From positions 26,074,059 through 26,138,058 of the forward strand of contig CM046832.1 in the NCBI GenBank assembly GCA_025618425.1: a stretch of 64,000 nt of DNA, written 5' to 3'. The notes beneath the pieces are model-generated. The model saw only the letters and a program-made list of their open reading frames with translations. It had not been told where the DNA came from and ran no database searches. Below are positions 48,472 to 61,755 of the stretch, piece by piece. The DNA is from Heliocidaris tuberculata. Its lineage: Eukaryota; Echinodermata; Echinoidea; Camarodonta; Echinometridae. Every line of letters starts with the position of its first letter. Position 1 is the stretch's first letter. The translations under genes were made by a program, and so were the position numbers.

Positions 48472-49711
48472 GTAAGTAAAAGTAAAATGTTGTATTGCCA
48501 ACATTGTGACTGCCTATAAAGAATGCCTATACATGTATAGGAATAGAAAAGGACAAGAATTTCAATTCACTTCAGTTCAAAGTAACATTTATTTTCTCCA
48601 AGTCATTTACAGCGTATTCATACAATATGTACGTAGTTTATTATTCAAATGCATATAATACAGGGAAGAATGGGTAGAATCACGATAAACAAGGAACTTG
48701 TGATGGGTACGCATGAGTAAGATATCCAGTGAGTTACTTGACGATGTCAGTAATTGCACGATTAGACATGATAGTCAAAAATCATAATCGGCTAGTCAAT
48801 ACTGTGCAAACTTTCACTTCTGTTTTGTACATTGTTTGTGGGAAAATATGGTAAATGAAAATGGGATCTCAAGTGCGCTTTTAACTGGATAACTATTACA
48901 GAAAATATAAAATATGAATTATCACTTTTAAATAACAATTTACTGCTCACCATAACTATGAAATATGATATACCGCGTGACAAGTCTTTGGAAACATTAC
49001 CAGACGGGTAATAGAGCTAGGCATAAGTGTTTTATTTCAGGAACTCTTTTATGATTTTTGAGGTAATAACAAGCGATAAAAGATTTATGAAGATAGGACA
49101 ATGAGAGGAAGTTTGGAAGTAATACCTGGAGGGGTGGTGAGCTCTGCTCGACTTTCGTTTTGCGGTGCAGTATCTGCGTATAATATACATGTAGCTGCTG
49201 AGAGTTTATTTGATATCGCTCTATCGAAAGTGTTCTAAAATCGTGGGACTGGTGTATAGGAAAAGGGTTTGGTAGTTTCGTTCTGATAAGGTTTTGACGT
49301 CATTTTAACGTCATTGTGATCACCTTTTAACAACTGTTACCCTGAAATTATACTTTTATGCTAGACATGTTAATCGACCTCACCTTGATATTGAAATCAT
49401 TTTATAGAATTAACAATATGTGTACATTAATATTCGTTAAGAGTATTAACGCTTTTTGATTGTTTTGCATATAAAGTGAAGGGGAAAATTTGTTTTTTAA
49501 ATGTTATTCATTGAATGAAATACATGTATATATCTTTTTATAATATTCTTTCCAAAAATAGCCAACTTTTGCAATCGTTAACCTCTCACAACCACGGTCC
49601 TTACTTTCCTAAGTATATAATATTTCTATTAAATAGAAGATATATTTTCAGGTACTTTGTTTGTGGCAAACTCTATTTCTACTTTTTTTCTTAATGTCTT
49701 TTCCTTCACAG
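48472..49711 (+). other. Intron 4 of the GATA gene (1.24 kb), between the two zinc fingers
   Basis: Starts GTAAGT and ends CTTCACAG. By far the shortest intron; AT-rich, with no repeats of note and no gene recognised. Its position after KRRL matches the family. Confidence 0.9.
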
Positions 49712-49834
49712 TCTGCTAAACGAACTGGGACATCATGTGCAAACTGTCAGGCGACCGCTACCACATTGTGGAGGAGAAATCCTAACGGAGACCCTGTCTG
49801 TAATGCTTGTGGGCTCTACTACAAACTTCACGGG
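49712..49834 (+). CDS. gatac: GATA1/2/3-class transcription factor, coding exon 5: C-terminal GATA zinc finger (residues 416-456)
   Basis: The exon is 123 nt, exactly 41 codons, phase 0 at both ends. Acceptor TTCACAG (AG at 49710-49711) and donor GGG|GTATGT (GT at 49835-49836). It encodes SAKRTGTSC at the start and [11 protein letters not shown] at the end. Zinc ligands are C424-X2-C427-X17-C445-X2-C448, with the [17 protein letters not shown] core. In the GATA family this finger, with the basic tail supplied by exon 6, makes the sequence-specific contacts with WGATAR. The exon boundary after YYKLH is the conserved family position. Vertebrate proteins usually have Asn where this has Gly456 at the junction. 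Read-through into the intron gives an open frame to 50083, which is not supported as coding because exon 6 supplies the expected [18 protein letters not shown] continuation. Confidence 0.98.
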
Positions 49835-50563
49835 GTATGTAACTTATCACACAAGTTGTCATTTTTAGGGGTTTCCTTTTCTCCGAAAAATTGGGAGTCT
49901 CGTGGCTTGTCATATTGTATCTCTGTCTGTGCTTGTGTTGTTTGCTTGTTTGTGTCTCAGAACTATTTGAAGTGTGCATTCCGATGTACCGTGTCTGTTG
50001 AGGATGTATTGGGGATGACATGTTGTCTGTGGATCTGTTTCTCATTCATCTGCTACTTTTCTCTTTTTTCACTCCTCTCCTGAAACGAACGTCACAATTA
50101 GTATGCCAATTCCACATTTCAGCCTCTGAATACGTCTTAGGCCTAGCTGTACACTTACATTTTGAAGGTTTATTAAAGAGAAATGTTAAATTGTCAATGT
50201 GCATGCATTCCGGGGAATTTTATTTTAAAGCAAATCGTATGAATTTGAGATATTGTTTATAGCCAGGCTGTGCATGTTCTGTACTTCCGTTTATTGTTGT
50301 TACAAAACTCTGTATAATAGCTAAGCACACACTTTGAAACTTCCGATCAACTCCGTGCATGAAATGAATAAGGTTCAAATGAAATTCAGAAGGTCAATCC
50401 CGAACTTCCGCATCACCTTATTGACAGTGGCTTAACCAGATATTCACTCTTATGGGAGTTATGAGGGGGTAGAAATACTTAACAGTAGTGTAATTTAGAG
50501 ATTATATTTGATTGATTACTAGATTCTTTGAAGTATTGTATTTCACTGATTTTATTTTTATTT

Positions 50564-50597
<34 letters not shown>

Positions 50598-51835
50598 AAA
50601 TATTGAATATTTAGGAGCGCTGAAAAACGCTAATATGATAAAGGATTTGGTACGAAATGAAAAGTGTGTGTAAGACAAAATTAATGAAGTGGTGCGGTGC
50701 CTGTATAAAGTATAGCTGCGAACAACACTTTTTGTTGCCTCCTCAGGGCATTTTTTTCTTCAAAACTATGACTAAATAGATACATGTATTAATTATCAAG
50801 AACTATATAGTACCTCTGCTACTGAGCCTTAAAGTTCAGCTCTTAATGTGATACCGCCTTTTTAGAAATAACGTTCCACTCGGTTTTAACCTTTGTAAAT
50901 TTATCAATCATTCACAATTTTTGAAGACTCATCTTAAAAAGCTCAAATTCTGTTAAAGAGAAGAAAAGGGCAAAGGCTCATCTCAGAATGATTATGATAA
51001 AAAGCGATGACGATATAAATGTACGGGTGAAAAAGATAATCTAAGAGGAATTTATCATGTGTAGCCGGTCTGTTGTAAGGATATGTTAACGTAAAACCCA
51101 CCTCTCCTTACGTTACTCATTATTTATTCTAAATTCTCCGCCCAGTTGATAATCTACACACGGGTTTGGGGTCAAGAAGTGCTAACTGCTGGTCGGAATT
51201 ACTCCGACACGTTCTTTTCTATTAAAGTCGGGCTAAAAGTGCTGATGTCACTTGGACTTGAAGGTGATACAAGGCGAATGAAATGAGTCCTCTAATAAAC
51301 ACCAATCCTACTGGTTATTCCACTGGGATGAAGGCACGAGCAAATATGGAACCAATCATCGCCCATGCTGTATATCTAGGCCTGTATTCTCCTTCTCCTT
51401 CATTTTTCTCTGTGATGAGGTTGCAGAGATGGCTTTTGACATTAATCCTCTATTGAGTGTTCCTAGGGGAAGCCATTTGTGCATGAGACGTACCTATGGT
51501 GTTCTTATCACCATCAGCAGACGCGTAGTTTGATTGTTGACCCCGCGTTTGGGTGAACTTTTCGGGATGGAGGGCGGACAGTGAAAATTTGACTGGTCAT
51601 CCAAAAGAGGGCAGAAGTGTGTATAGATCGATCTAGATAATGAATTCGAACATTCATATATCATAATCGTGGGCCAATACGTTTTCAAACTCGAGACACA
51701 GGATTAAGGGAAGGGGTATGGTATAGCGTCGACATGGTTGCACCATAGGGTCATCTAAAGTAGACGAAAATCGCCAGAAGCAATAGCTTTTGTTAAAAGA
51801 TGAAGCAAATGAAGATTCATGAGGCGAGCATTTCT

Positions 51836-51866
51836 AAAAACAAACAAACAAACAAACAAACAAACA
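51836..51866. repeat. (AAAC)n microsatellite
   Basis: About seven ACAA/AAAC tetranucleotide units. Confidence 0.9.
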
Positions 51867-54800
51867 TGCAGTAAGTTAGTCTCATAGGAAAAGAGCTTCG
51901 CAAAGTAGATTTTGCTGAGTCTGAAAGATCAAGAAGGAAATGTTATCTGTCGTTAAATGCCTTCAGACAGTCAGATAGAATACTCCATTGCGCCATGCAT
52001 TCTCATTTCTTCGTCAGATATAATGACATTTAATTCTTACAAAAAATAGCTACTAACGTCTTCATATACGGATGAGGGATGCAATAAATTATGATGAATG
52101 AGTCCAGCAAAATAGATAATATTTCTCTTTATCGACATTTATGTTACTTTCTACTATCAGGGTCATGCCCTTGTACACTACGGATATCTAGGGTTCATTG
52201 TGAGCACAGTCTTATCTGTAGAAATCAAGATCTTCATGACTTGTAATATTTTTCCGAGTTGAAATTGAACGGAAATCATCGATCCTCCTCAGAGATCGTC
52301 AATTTTCCACGCTTTCCATTTTCCCACCAAATGTTTTCCATTCGTCACTGAGCTGCTTCACCGATTGTAAGTGTCTTCTGCATATCCTACTCGAATTTCA
52401 GCAAATTTCCGCCCTCGTGGATCTGCCGAGCCATCTTCATTTCTTCTCCCTCCCGAGCTCTGTCTTTCTTTCTCCCTCTGTACACCATGGACCTACTACA
52501 TACACTAGCTCTCTTTATAAACCCCGTGCGCGCGCGCAACACACACACACACACGCACACATTATCCGCGCACACCCACACTTGGTCTCCCTCAGTAATT
52601 TAGGAAGGGTTCCAGACGGTTTTGTTTTTATCTTACTTCCGCATTAGATAATTATCTGAATTATCATTTGTTAAAGAAGTCTAGTCCACCCCAACAAATC
52701 AACTTTAAACATTCACAAAGGAATCATGCTATAACTCTTATTTTCTATTTACTTGTCTTTACATCTATTTATCGTTCACATCCTTTTATTCCTCCGTTTG
52801 CCATTCATTCTGTTTTTCCTTTTTTCATGGTACGTGCCCGCATCATCGTCCAAGTTCTCCCGTTTCATTCATAATTCCTTTCTCACCAACCCCCCAAAAT
52901 TGCCCTGACATTATCAGATCTCATCGCGGGGATGACTCTCTTGTTGGAGTCCTCTCTAATCAATTTCATTCAGGTTGTTTTGTAAAGAGATCAAATATGT
53001 TTCCTGTGTCATTCTTTAGGCAGTCACAATCTAGTGTACCAGAGAAAATGTTAGAAGAAAAGACGTTCGCTTCACAAATTGCTATCGGCCTTTAGATCTT
53101 GTCTCCTTGTCGAAAGGGCTCTGATCGGCAGTGCCCTTGATGCTTTTAATGCAACGGGTTTTCTTAAAAAGATACCAGGGGCCTATCTTCAAACTGTCTG
53201 TAGAACCTATCACATGGCAACTTGTTTATGTCAACATGTAATCTTCGGATTCTTGGATTTGATGTTCGCTAACAAAGTTTCAGCTAGAATTCATTTGAAA
53301 AAAGTGGATTAGTTTCGTAGATCTGAAAACTGCGCTGAGACGCGAGGACCAATCAGGTGGCTAAACAAGATCAAGGAATTTCGATGAGGTCTTTGGCAGC
53401 AGACTTGGTCCTCACACTTCGTCAAGGTCACCTTTCCTTCATGTTATGGAGTATTGGTGATGCATGGACTCCGGGTGTGGATTTGAAAGCCTTACGAAGT
53501 CAAAGTCACCCACAGATGTGTCACACAAACAGAGAAAAACATAATTTACACTTTTAATTCATTTCGAGTCATCCGAGTAAATCGTAGTAACTGCCAACAT
53601 TTCTCCTAAATGTCATAGAAGTTTATAAATAGCTTTGAGTGATAAATCACAATGACTGTACCTCGAAAATCCCCAGTTTCCATGTCAAATGTTTGACACA
53701 TTGTGCCAAAATAAAAATATCTGTATTGAAATTGAAATCACTCAAAATTCTATCATTAATCAAAACATAACTTCTGTGTTATTTTGCACACCTTTCATAC
53801 AATATATTTTTGTCAAAAGCTTGAATCTTACTGTCTGTAATCATAATCATGATAATGTCCAAGCCCTGCGAGACGCCACAAATATTTTAGTTTATGTATG
53901 ACATGTATGACTAATTATTCTTTGTTTAATTATTTGGGATGAATAAGCATTCTTTAAACGAAAAGAGAGAAACAGTAACCTTAAAGTCACCTTGATTCGA
54001 ATCTCAAGAAATGAAACCCGAAGTTTACGTGGAAACGGTGGATTTGTACTTTATAGGAATACTGGTTAACCACTTAGGTTGTCTTCGTTTGATTTCAACC
54101 CGTTTGGACGGGAGCATCCGCGCATGGTGTGTGGTGCCTGACTTTCCCTAGACCCCCCCCCCCCCTCCACCCTATACTCATTAGAAAGTCCTATGAATAG
54201 CGGTGTACAGTTTTTTTCTGATCACGACAAATGATTCCTTATGGTTTACACAAATTGAACAGTGTTTACACCGATATTGTAATACGAGAATGCCCTAAAA
54301 GTGTAAAAGCATTAAATGCTTGAAACATTCAATATCAGTGTTAAATTGGATCAAATACGATACATCATAATAGTGATTTGTTTTGATCTGATCTATATTG
54401 AAACGCAGTGAGAGAAGAACATTTTAAGTCTGACCAAATTGGAATGCAGCATGTGACAAGATTAGAATGATTAGGGAGAACATTAATAAGAAGATAATGA
54501 TTTACCTTACTTGGCCTTCGTCAGACACTTGTGGATTTCCCACTACAGATTGAATGCGATAAGAGTTTTTTGTGACAAATGTGGAAATATTGAAGTTCAT
54601 ATTTGGTTGTAAAAGTGGGCAAGTTCAAGTTGATGATGGAGTGAAGGAGTCAAAGGGGTCACGGTCAAACTGACTTAGTTCTCTTAGCCATCTGTGAGGA
54701 TGCTTGTCATTTACAGTTACTCGGTTGACAAGGGTCAGTGATCCCATAGAGAAGACACTGCGTTGGCTATCGAAAGAGTGAATAAAATAGAGGTAAACTC

Positions 54801-57659
54801 ACAACTGGGTCCTACGTGTGTGATTGTATTTCGGCCAACCACCCCTTTTTTCTATCATGTCTATGGAGTTATCAGTAACTTCTGTTTTCTGAGTATTTTT
54901 CGGTATTCGAAAGTTTATAAAAGCGTGGGTTTTTTTTTTTTCATTCTTTTTGCCAAGAATAATGTCCAGATGATTATTTATGAAAATAACATAGCCCGTA
55001 GGTTGGACTGACCTCACCTACATACGAAAACATGCAGAACAACTCCTCATGTGTGAAAGGCATTAATAGGCTATAGAGTATTTGTATCTAAGAACAGTCT
55101 TTACTAACCATGGAATCCAGTTGCATTTGACCGTTTTCTCCTCTTTCATTAAACGTTCCCCCACTTTCCCTCTCCCCTCATTACTGGTCGATCGTCAGTC
55201 AGTTGGCATGTTATTCTGTCTTTGTCTTGGCTCCCTGGTCTAGGCCCTGACTTCAAACGCAAGGTAGAGGACGAACTTGGGCCCTGCACATTCTTACAAC
55301 ACGATACAACAGTCCCTCAGCGTCTCTCAGGGGCTCGTACCCGCATGGCGCCATCGCTAATCAACTCAATTAACCGACTAGCTCCCATCCACGATGACAG
55401 AAATAAAACCGGGACCCTCGTGCTAAAAGTCCCGTTTTGTTTATTTGTCTGTGAGTTGAAGAAAAGGAATATTGATGAATCTATTAGCACTTGGATTAGC
55501 GGCAGCGGTTCGCGACGCGTGCCTGGCGCATTGCATATCCCATGGTTAAACCTTACACGACATTATTAAGTTCATGATAATAACCATGTTGAATCTCTTG
55601 TTGGAGTATACGCCAATGTTCTTGAGATAAGAAGTCCAGATCTTCAGCAGATCTGGGACCATACTTGATGGGGGTTAACCCTTGTGCAAGGTTTTGATGC
55701 TCTTATCAAAGCAAGTTGGGCTAAGAGACAAATGGAATCTTGCTGCACATTGTAATGACACGTTGTAATCCCAGTCCTGAAAAGTCTAATGTGAAATGGG
55801 CACCATTAACTATATGAAAGGCGCACAAGATTAACCGAAATACCGGTGTCAGTACATTGGACGTTTGGGTTCTCTGTGTGCAATTTTTTTGAAAGACATG
55901 TTCATTTATAGATACATTTTCTCAACCACCACATAGCATTTTTTCTAATTGTTTCTCATTTTCTCTAAGGGAGACATTTTAACTTTCTTTCATTTTAACA
56001 TCTTAACTTTCTCACTTTTTTTATTCATTTTATTAATCTTTTATTCGATCATTCTAACTTAAATTCTGGAACAGCCTGAATAACGAACTGGTTAATAGCC
56101 CTCCAACAATTCTCTTAAACGGAAGCTAATGTGTTACCTCTTAAGTATGTATGTATGTATGAATATTCATATCACGCTGGATCGTACAGGTGGTCACATA
56201 AACTTTTTTCGTGTTACACTGTCCTGCCTTTACAATTTTTCTTCTCCTTCTTCTTCTTCTGCTTTCTTCTTCCTTTTCTCGTTTTATTTTTCTTCTTTCT
56301 TTTTCTTCTCTTTCGTCTCTTTCGTTTCTTTACTCCACATTCTGAGTTCTCTCCCCTTGTACGTCTAGTGAATCTGATACTTCTAATCCGTCTCGCTTTT
56401 TATTGCATCCCAATCAGAATTACTTACTCTATACGGGAGCCTAATTATTTACAAGCAGTGCTTTTTATTTAGGCTCCCCACATTTTACATGTTTCTTCTT
56501 TTTGCCAGTCGTACATATATCTATCGAAACTTCACACCTATTTACTGTACATTGTACATGATTTGAGTTCTTTACCCGTATGTTATGAAATTGACAAATA
56601 TGCTTGTAAAATCGTTTTTGTAAAAATTGTTTTTGGTGTAAAAGTGGAACAGATAAACTTCAAACTTCAATTTAACTCTTTTGATTTAATTTTTTAATAA
56701 CTGCATCTGCATAAGCTATATCAGTCATTTTTTTTTTAAATTAGTGAATTGTTTTCTTGATGAGGATTTAGTATTTCTTTTCATGGACAGTTTAAAATGT
56801 CTTGTATTGTTCTCTCATATTCATATCCCGTACCATAAGACTATCGCCTACTATTAACAGCTATTGATAGATAGGGCATAAGATGATAACACATAGCTAC
56901 CCTGGGATAATATACCGGAAATTGTGCGCAGGAACTGCGAGGTTAACTTTCTTTAGTAACTATGGTAGTCATTTGAACATCGAAAAATCATGGGGGAAAA
57001 CTGAACTATTGCGCCCTAGAAAAGGCTGAAACCTGGTACGCCCTCTTTTTTGTTATCTCCAAATGTTTTCAATCCTGATCAACGCTTGGATACCTCAACG
57101 CATCGTAAACTGGACTCGGAAAATGATCCAATTAACTGATTGAAAATAATAAGGTACATTTAGTTCATGCGCCGAAGTAACTTCTTCGAGTTTTAAAAAG
57201 AGAAGGATTTCCCGATAGCCAATTAAACCCCTGATAGGAAGTATTTGACCAAAGATTAAAATCTCTATAAGAGGATACTTATCTTTCAAGCTATTACACT
57301 CCAATATATGCATTTCCCTAGTGATTTATTCGCGCTCCCATGATTCTGAGTAAATTCGTACCTCTGTGTGTAACCAACGGATACACGTGGTATTAATATA
57401 TACACTCAGACGAGTGAAGTTCATGTACGCTTTTGTAAGTTTCTTGTTCTTTCTTGGAACTGTCTTAATTTTGTCGTAGTCGCTGTACATATACAGTGTT
57501 GTTAATTACTTTTTACATCGACATAAATCATTACATTCTGTATGCCCAGATTTCTTTGATTTAACGTGAATGTGCTGTAGTCTAGTGAAGCAGAACATGC
57601 TGGTGATAACATAGGTTTAATTTGATAGATTATAGCTGATAATAGGAGAAAGTAAGTTA

Positions 57660-57830
57660 CAGAGCGACCGCTGCTAAGGCCACAGTTTAGTTTCACCTGT
57701 TGCTCGACCGTCACTCTCGTCCAATCCCGTGCCGATGTTGCGATGACGTCAGCACCCACGCGTAGTGCTGCCCCCAGTGGCGCAGGGCGACCGAGGGGTT
57801 TTCCGACCGATCGCTTATCTCTCCAAATCA
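57660..57830. promoter_or_regulatory. CpG-rich block with CRE, CCAAT and GATA motifs
   Basis: Strongly CpG-enriched against its AT-rich surroundings. Contains CCAAT near 57720, TGACGTCA at 57744-57751 and GCTTATCT (reverse AGATAAGC) near 57811. It could be an enhancer or an internal/antisense promoter. No exon was found that it could drive. Confidence 0.35.
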
Positions 57831-58374
57831 AGCATCCTCAACCCAACTTATCAACTTCCGTTCTGAACAACCGAGTTCCTGAAGTGGGATAAGGCAAACC
57901 GAACGAGCATGGGTCTCAGGGGGATTCCACTTTTTTTGTTGTTTTCTGCTTTTTTTTTTCTTTCTATCGAACATGTTGTCACAATCTAGAAAGATTATTC
58001 GAACAAAAAAGCGTAATCGTCACTGGCTCTGTTTTAACTGGACTGGACCTTCTTCGCCTGTGTGTGGTGATACAGATCAGAGAACTGTCTTTTTTTGGAC
58101 CAGGCTGAGGACTACAAGAGAAAGTCCCGTCGTGCCATGTACATGACTGGCCTAAATTTAGAACTATGGAAATAGTACCTGGTGCGTGTAACCTCGACAT
58201 GTTTCTTTTCTGGAGGTGTCCCTCTATCCTACCCTGGGCCATAACTCTTCTTGTCGTGTTTCTATTCAAGTATTATCAGTAAACTTTCTGTAAAAGCCGA
58301 TGAAACATTGATAACAAAGTGTAGGGGTTCACGTCAGAACTCGCAGAAGTGACGTAAGATTGTCGTGGTCGTAG

Positions 58375-58421
58375 AGGGGACGGGTTGGGGGAGGGGCAAG
58401 GGGAGGGATTGGGAGGGGGTG
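58375..58421 (+). other. G-quadruplex candidate
   Basis: Seven or more runs of three to five G within about 47 nt (GGGG, GGG, GGGGG, GGGG, GGGG, GGG, GGG, GGGGG), separated by loops of 1-4 nt. It lies on the coding strand, so it would also be present in the pre-mRNA of intron 5. Confidence 0.6.
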
Positions 58422-59186
58422 AGACCATGACGTTGTGGATCTTGCGCAGTAAGGAGATGGGGAGGGGTATGATCATGACGTTAAAAAAATAATGCTGTGA
58501 GGAGATGTGGAAGAGACGGTGTGTGTGTGTAAAATTATTGATCCACCTTGCTTCCAGTCAGCTGACTGTTGGAAGCGAAAATACGGTCTTCATCAGACAC
58601 TCCTATGTAAACGGATATTAGAGAATGGCAGATTTTACCACAATTTAACTATTTCTGATGTTAAAGCGATATCTATTTTTCCTCAATCCCATGGAACGTT
58701 TATAAAAATATAAACTAAGACTTTTGTTCCTTCTATAAAAGACATAGGCCTATAATGATAAAAGATTAATGAGTTAAAAACATTTTGTTCTTGAATCAGT
58801 AATCATGATCGTAATTTTGTTTTATTTTTTCCATCGTCTTGTACGTTTGTCTTTCTGTGTAATTCTATGGATCGTTCGTTTGTACATCCATGGCCGTTCT
58901 CTCATTTTCATTACCTCTCCCCTCCTCCCCATCTCATCCCAATTTATAGAACTGTACAGTAACAATATAGCTGTGGTAAAACCAACACTGCAAAGAGAGT
59001 TTTGTGACCACACTTCCACCATCATGCTCATAAACATTTGGGTATTCATCTTTTCTCCAACTTGAATGTGCAGACTTTGTGTAAAAAATGAAACATTCTC
59101 GTCAACTCGCGGAAATAGCGCATTAAGGGACAGCTTTGCCTGTGTGAAATAGGACACCAATTCTCTGTCCCGATTGACAAAAGTAA

Positions 59187-59236
59187 AAAAAAAAAAAAAA
59201 AAAAAGAGGGAGAGAGAGAGAAAGAGAGAAAGAAAG
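59187..59236. repeat. Poly(A)-(GA)n tract
   Basis: A run of about 20 A followed by GAGAGA/GAAA repeats. Confidence 0.9.
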
Positions 59237-60849
59237 GTATAACCTTATTAGGCGGAAATGGTGGAGCAGTGTTTTAACTGCGGTTTAGCTGGTGTCATAG
59301 GGGTCATGCAACACGCGCGACCTACACGTGGCTCTAGTCTTCATATTTCATGCTTCTCCACTTTTTGTAGGGGGTAGGAGAGGGACTGTATCTATTCAGG
59401 AAGTATACCAGTTCACAAATCATTCAAAATTTACGGTAACTGACCCATATCTCCAGTACTGCATATCTCGTCCACGCCTTAGCCAGCTAGACAGCACTCA
59501 TCAGGGGCCGCGGAGCGTGTTTGAAAGTGTGTGTGTGGAGGGGGGGGGGGCTGATTTGATTTCACTCATTAATGACAATTTTTGAACCTTTTTTCCGAGG
59601 TTTTATGGGACGTGTCTACTCAAAAAAGTGGGGGGCTGCAGCCTCCCCCCCCCCCCCCCCCCGGTTGCGCGGCCCATGCTCATGTTGGCACAGGCTCCAT
59701 GGTTGGCCTATGCCACTTGCATTCTGAAAAATAAGTTTACCGGGTGAATATTATAAATTCTTCCCTTAGCCGGGTCTTCGGAAAAAAAAATATACATTTT
59801 CAAGAAGCCTGAATAAAATGTATTCTAACATTGTTTATTTAAGGAAATTTAATTTAGATACATGAAGAATAACCTAAAATACCAGTTGCTCCATTCTTCT
59901 TCTTTTTCTCCTGAATTTGAAGGCACAAAAAAACCTCCTTGTCTATTTACGTCTGTTTATCGTTCAGACTTCGCCTTCTTATTTCTCTTTCTGCATGTCT
60001 GTACTCTCCCAGCACCACTTTTTGTATCTCTTACATTGTGACTGCCCTAGTATGTTATTGAACGCATGAGTAATAAGAAAAAAAGCACTCCTCAACCACC
60101 CCCCCCCCCTCTTTTCCACCTCTTCTTGCCCCTGCATAATTTTTTTTTTCTGAGCATGCCTCAAGTTGTTTTAGATTAAGCTTTAGATTTACGAGCTACT
60201 CGTTAACGTGCCTCACGGACTAGTCCGCATGTCTATACGCTTTGAAAATTAATTTATAAACAATTTAGCCATATAATGATGATAACCAATATCTTGGAAG
60301 ACACTGTTGATTAATCCGAGGAGAGTCTTAAAACAATAAAGAAATGCCACTTGTGTGCTTTAATCTTTTTTGGTCGAGCTCTGATGGAAATTGTCATCTT
60401 CGCTTTTTAAAGGTCTCTGTTGCTTGAAATGTGAAGCCATAGTATTCATTCATTCATTCATCAATTGTGATTATCCTTTATATCTTTATATTGAAGATTT
60501 GTCTTTTCACAAATGGTGAGATTGGCAATCTTTGCACCAGCAGGGAAAATTCCCTGGTATTAGTATCACAGAAGTTCACTGTGCCTCATTTTCCCCGCTG
60601 CATCATCAGATCATTTCGATGGATGCCATCATCATCATCATCATCATCGAATCAAGGTGATAACCATCATTCATCGCATTGCTGTTGTTCCCTGGTCGCG
60701 GGAGCCGTGACCTGTTATCGTCCTGCCCCCAACACCGGCTGCTCGAGCGCTCGAGCCAGTGTTTGATTTATGATATGATTTGCTGCTTATTGATATACCA
60801 GGAGACAGCCCTCTCCCCTACCCAACCCTCCCTCAGGCCTCCCTATCTG

Positions 60850-60850
<1 letters not shown>

Positions 60851-60880
<30 letters not shown>
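60851..60880. repeat. (TC)n microsatellite
   Basis: Fifteen CT units, uninterrupted, in intron 5 about 500 bp upstream of exon 6. Confidence 0.95.
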
Positions 60881-60884
<4 letters not shown>

Positions 60885-61377
60885 TCTCTTCACGTTTGAA
60901 TTTGAACGACCACCTTGCGATGAATAGTGCCAAGTGGTTGACCATATTTGGTCTGAAACTTTCCACCAGAGCGTGCTCCTACTAAAGTTTCTTTATTGTG
61001 CAAAGTGATTCCCAACACTGCTCATGATTTGATTAAAGTTTGTCAGGGAGAACTCTTCTGGTCTTGAACGTGATGTTGTGTTTCTTTGTAAGCAAAGACC
61101 CCTGGAATGTTCGTTACTTGGGCATTATCCTTCATCCTAAAAGCTTTGTTTACCAAATTCCTTTTTGGGGATCTCCAGAGAATGTTACCCTTAATAGTTG
61201 AATTCTTTTTTTAAAAAGAAGAAAAACAATAAGAAAGAATAATTGGTAATGATGGATTTGGTTAAAATTCAGTCTAAGATATCGTTGTTAATGTTGTTTG
61301 TTTAAATTTGTTGTTTGGAATTATTTTTACTTACCAAGTCATTAACATGAAAATTATTGTTCCCTCTTTGACTACAG

Positions 61378-61755
61378 GTCAATCGCCCTCTCACCATGAA
61401 GAAAGAAGGCATACAAACACGGAACAGGAAGTTATCGTCCAAGTCGAAGAAGAACAAAGGCAAGCTGGGAGTGGACGGACTTCGTGCTTTATCCCCCGAG
61501 GACATGCATAGGTTTGCTTCATTCAGCGACCAGGCATTCGGTGCCGCTCACTATCCGCATCACCACTCCTCGGCGGCCATGGACTATGGTATGACGACGG
61601 CGTCAGCCTACGCCACGCACGCGCCCTCCGTTCCCTACCCGACATCGGGCATCTGTAACTCGCTGTACCCGGGCACGACGACGCACCACGTACCCGTCCC
61701 CTGCAGTTTATCGCTATCGTCTCCGGCGACCAACATGGTGGGTGCTCTGGCGTAG
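61378..61755 (+). CDS. gatac: GATA1/2/3-class transcription factor, coding exon 6: basic tail and C terminus (residues 457-581, stop)
   Basis: Acceptor GACTACAG (AG at 61376-61377); the exon opens [18 protein letters not shown] in phase 0 and ends at TAG 61753-61755. Residues 457-485 form the basic region that completes the C-finger DNA-binding surface (minor-groove contacts) and acts as a nuclear localisation signal in the family; KSKKNKGK follows. The remaining ~95 residues are Ser/His/Ala/Tyr/Pro-rich, with no recognised domain, and end in MVGALA. Vertebrate GATA2/3 tails are also Ser/His/Pro-rich and end in a similar short hydrophobic run. The predicted full protein is 581 residues, longer than vertebrate GATA3 (about 444), mainly from the Gly-rich N terminus and longer low-complexity spacers. 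No frameshift or internal stop interrupts the joined reading frame. Confidence 0.97.
   Translation, partial: VNRPLTMKKEGIQTRNRKLSSKSKKNKGKLGVDGLRALSPEDMHRFASFSDQAFGAAHYPHHHSSAAMDYGMTTASAYATHAPSVPYPTSGICNSLYPGTTTHHVPVPCSLSLSSPATNMVGALA

Larger units (their letters stand above)
49835..61377 (+). other. Intron 5 of the GATA gene (11.5 kb)
   Basis: Starts GTATGT and ends GACTACAG. Contains (AAT)n at about 50570-50596, (AAAC)n at about 51836-51866, CA/CG tract at about 52530-52562, C13 at 54153-54165, a CpG-rich CRE/GATA block at 57660-57830, a G-quadruplex candidate at 58375-58421, poly(A)/(GA)n at about 59187-59236, C18 at 59645-59662, (ATC)n at about 60630-60650 and (TC)n at about 60851-60880. 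No other gene recognised. Confidence 0.85.

Noticed and set aside
49835..50083. Open reading frame continuing from exon 5 into intron 5 (possible alternative C terminus)
   Set aside because: A consensus donor is present, and exon 6 supplies the conserved [18 protein letters not shown] tail required for the finger. A retained-intron isoform cannot be excluded, but nothing supports it.
55222..55569. 115-codon open frame, + strand, in a locally CpG-richer stretch
   Set aside because: Starts only at TTG, has no recognised domain and no consensus exon boundaries. It may be non-coding regulatory DNA.
31555..59320. Shared GGGGTCATGCA-x-CACGCGC string near 31560 and 59300
   Set aside because: Similarity is limited to about 18 bp with unrelated flanks; not enough to call a repeat family.
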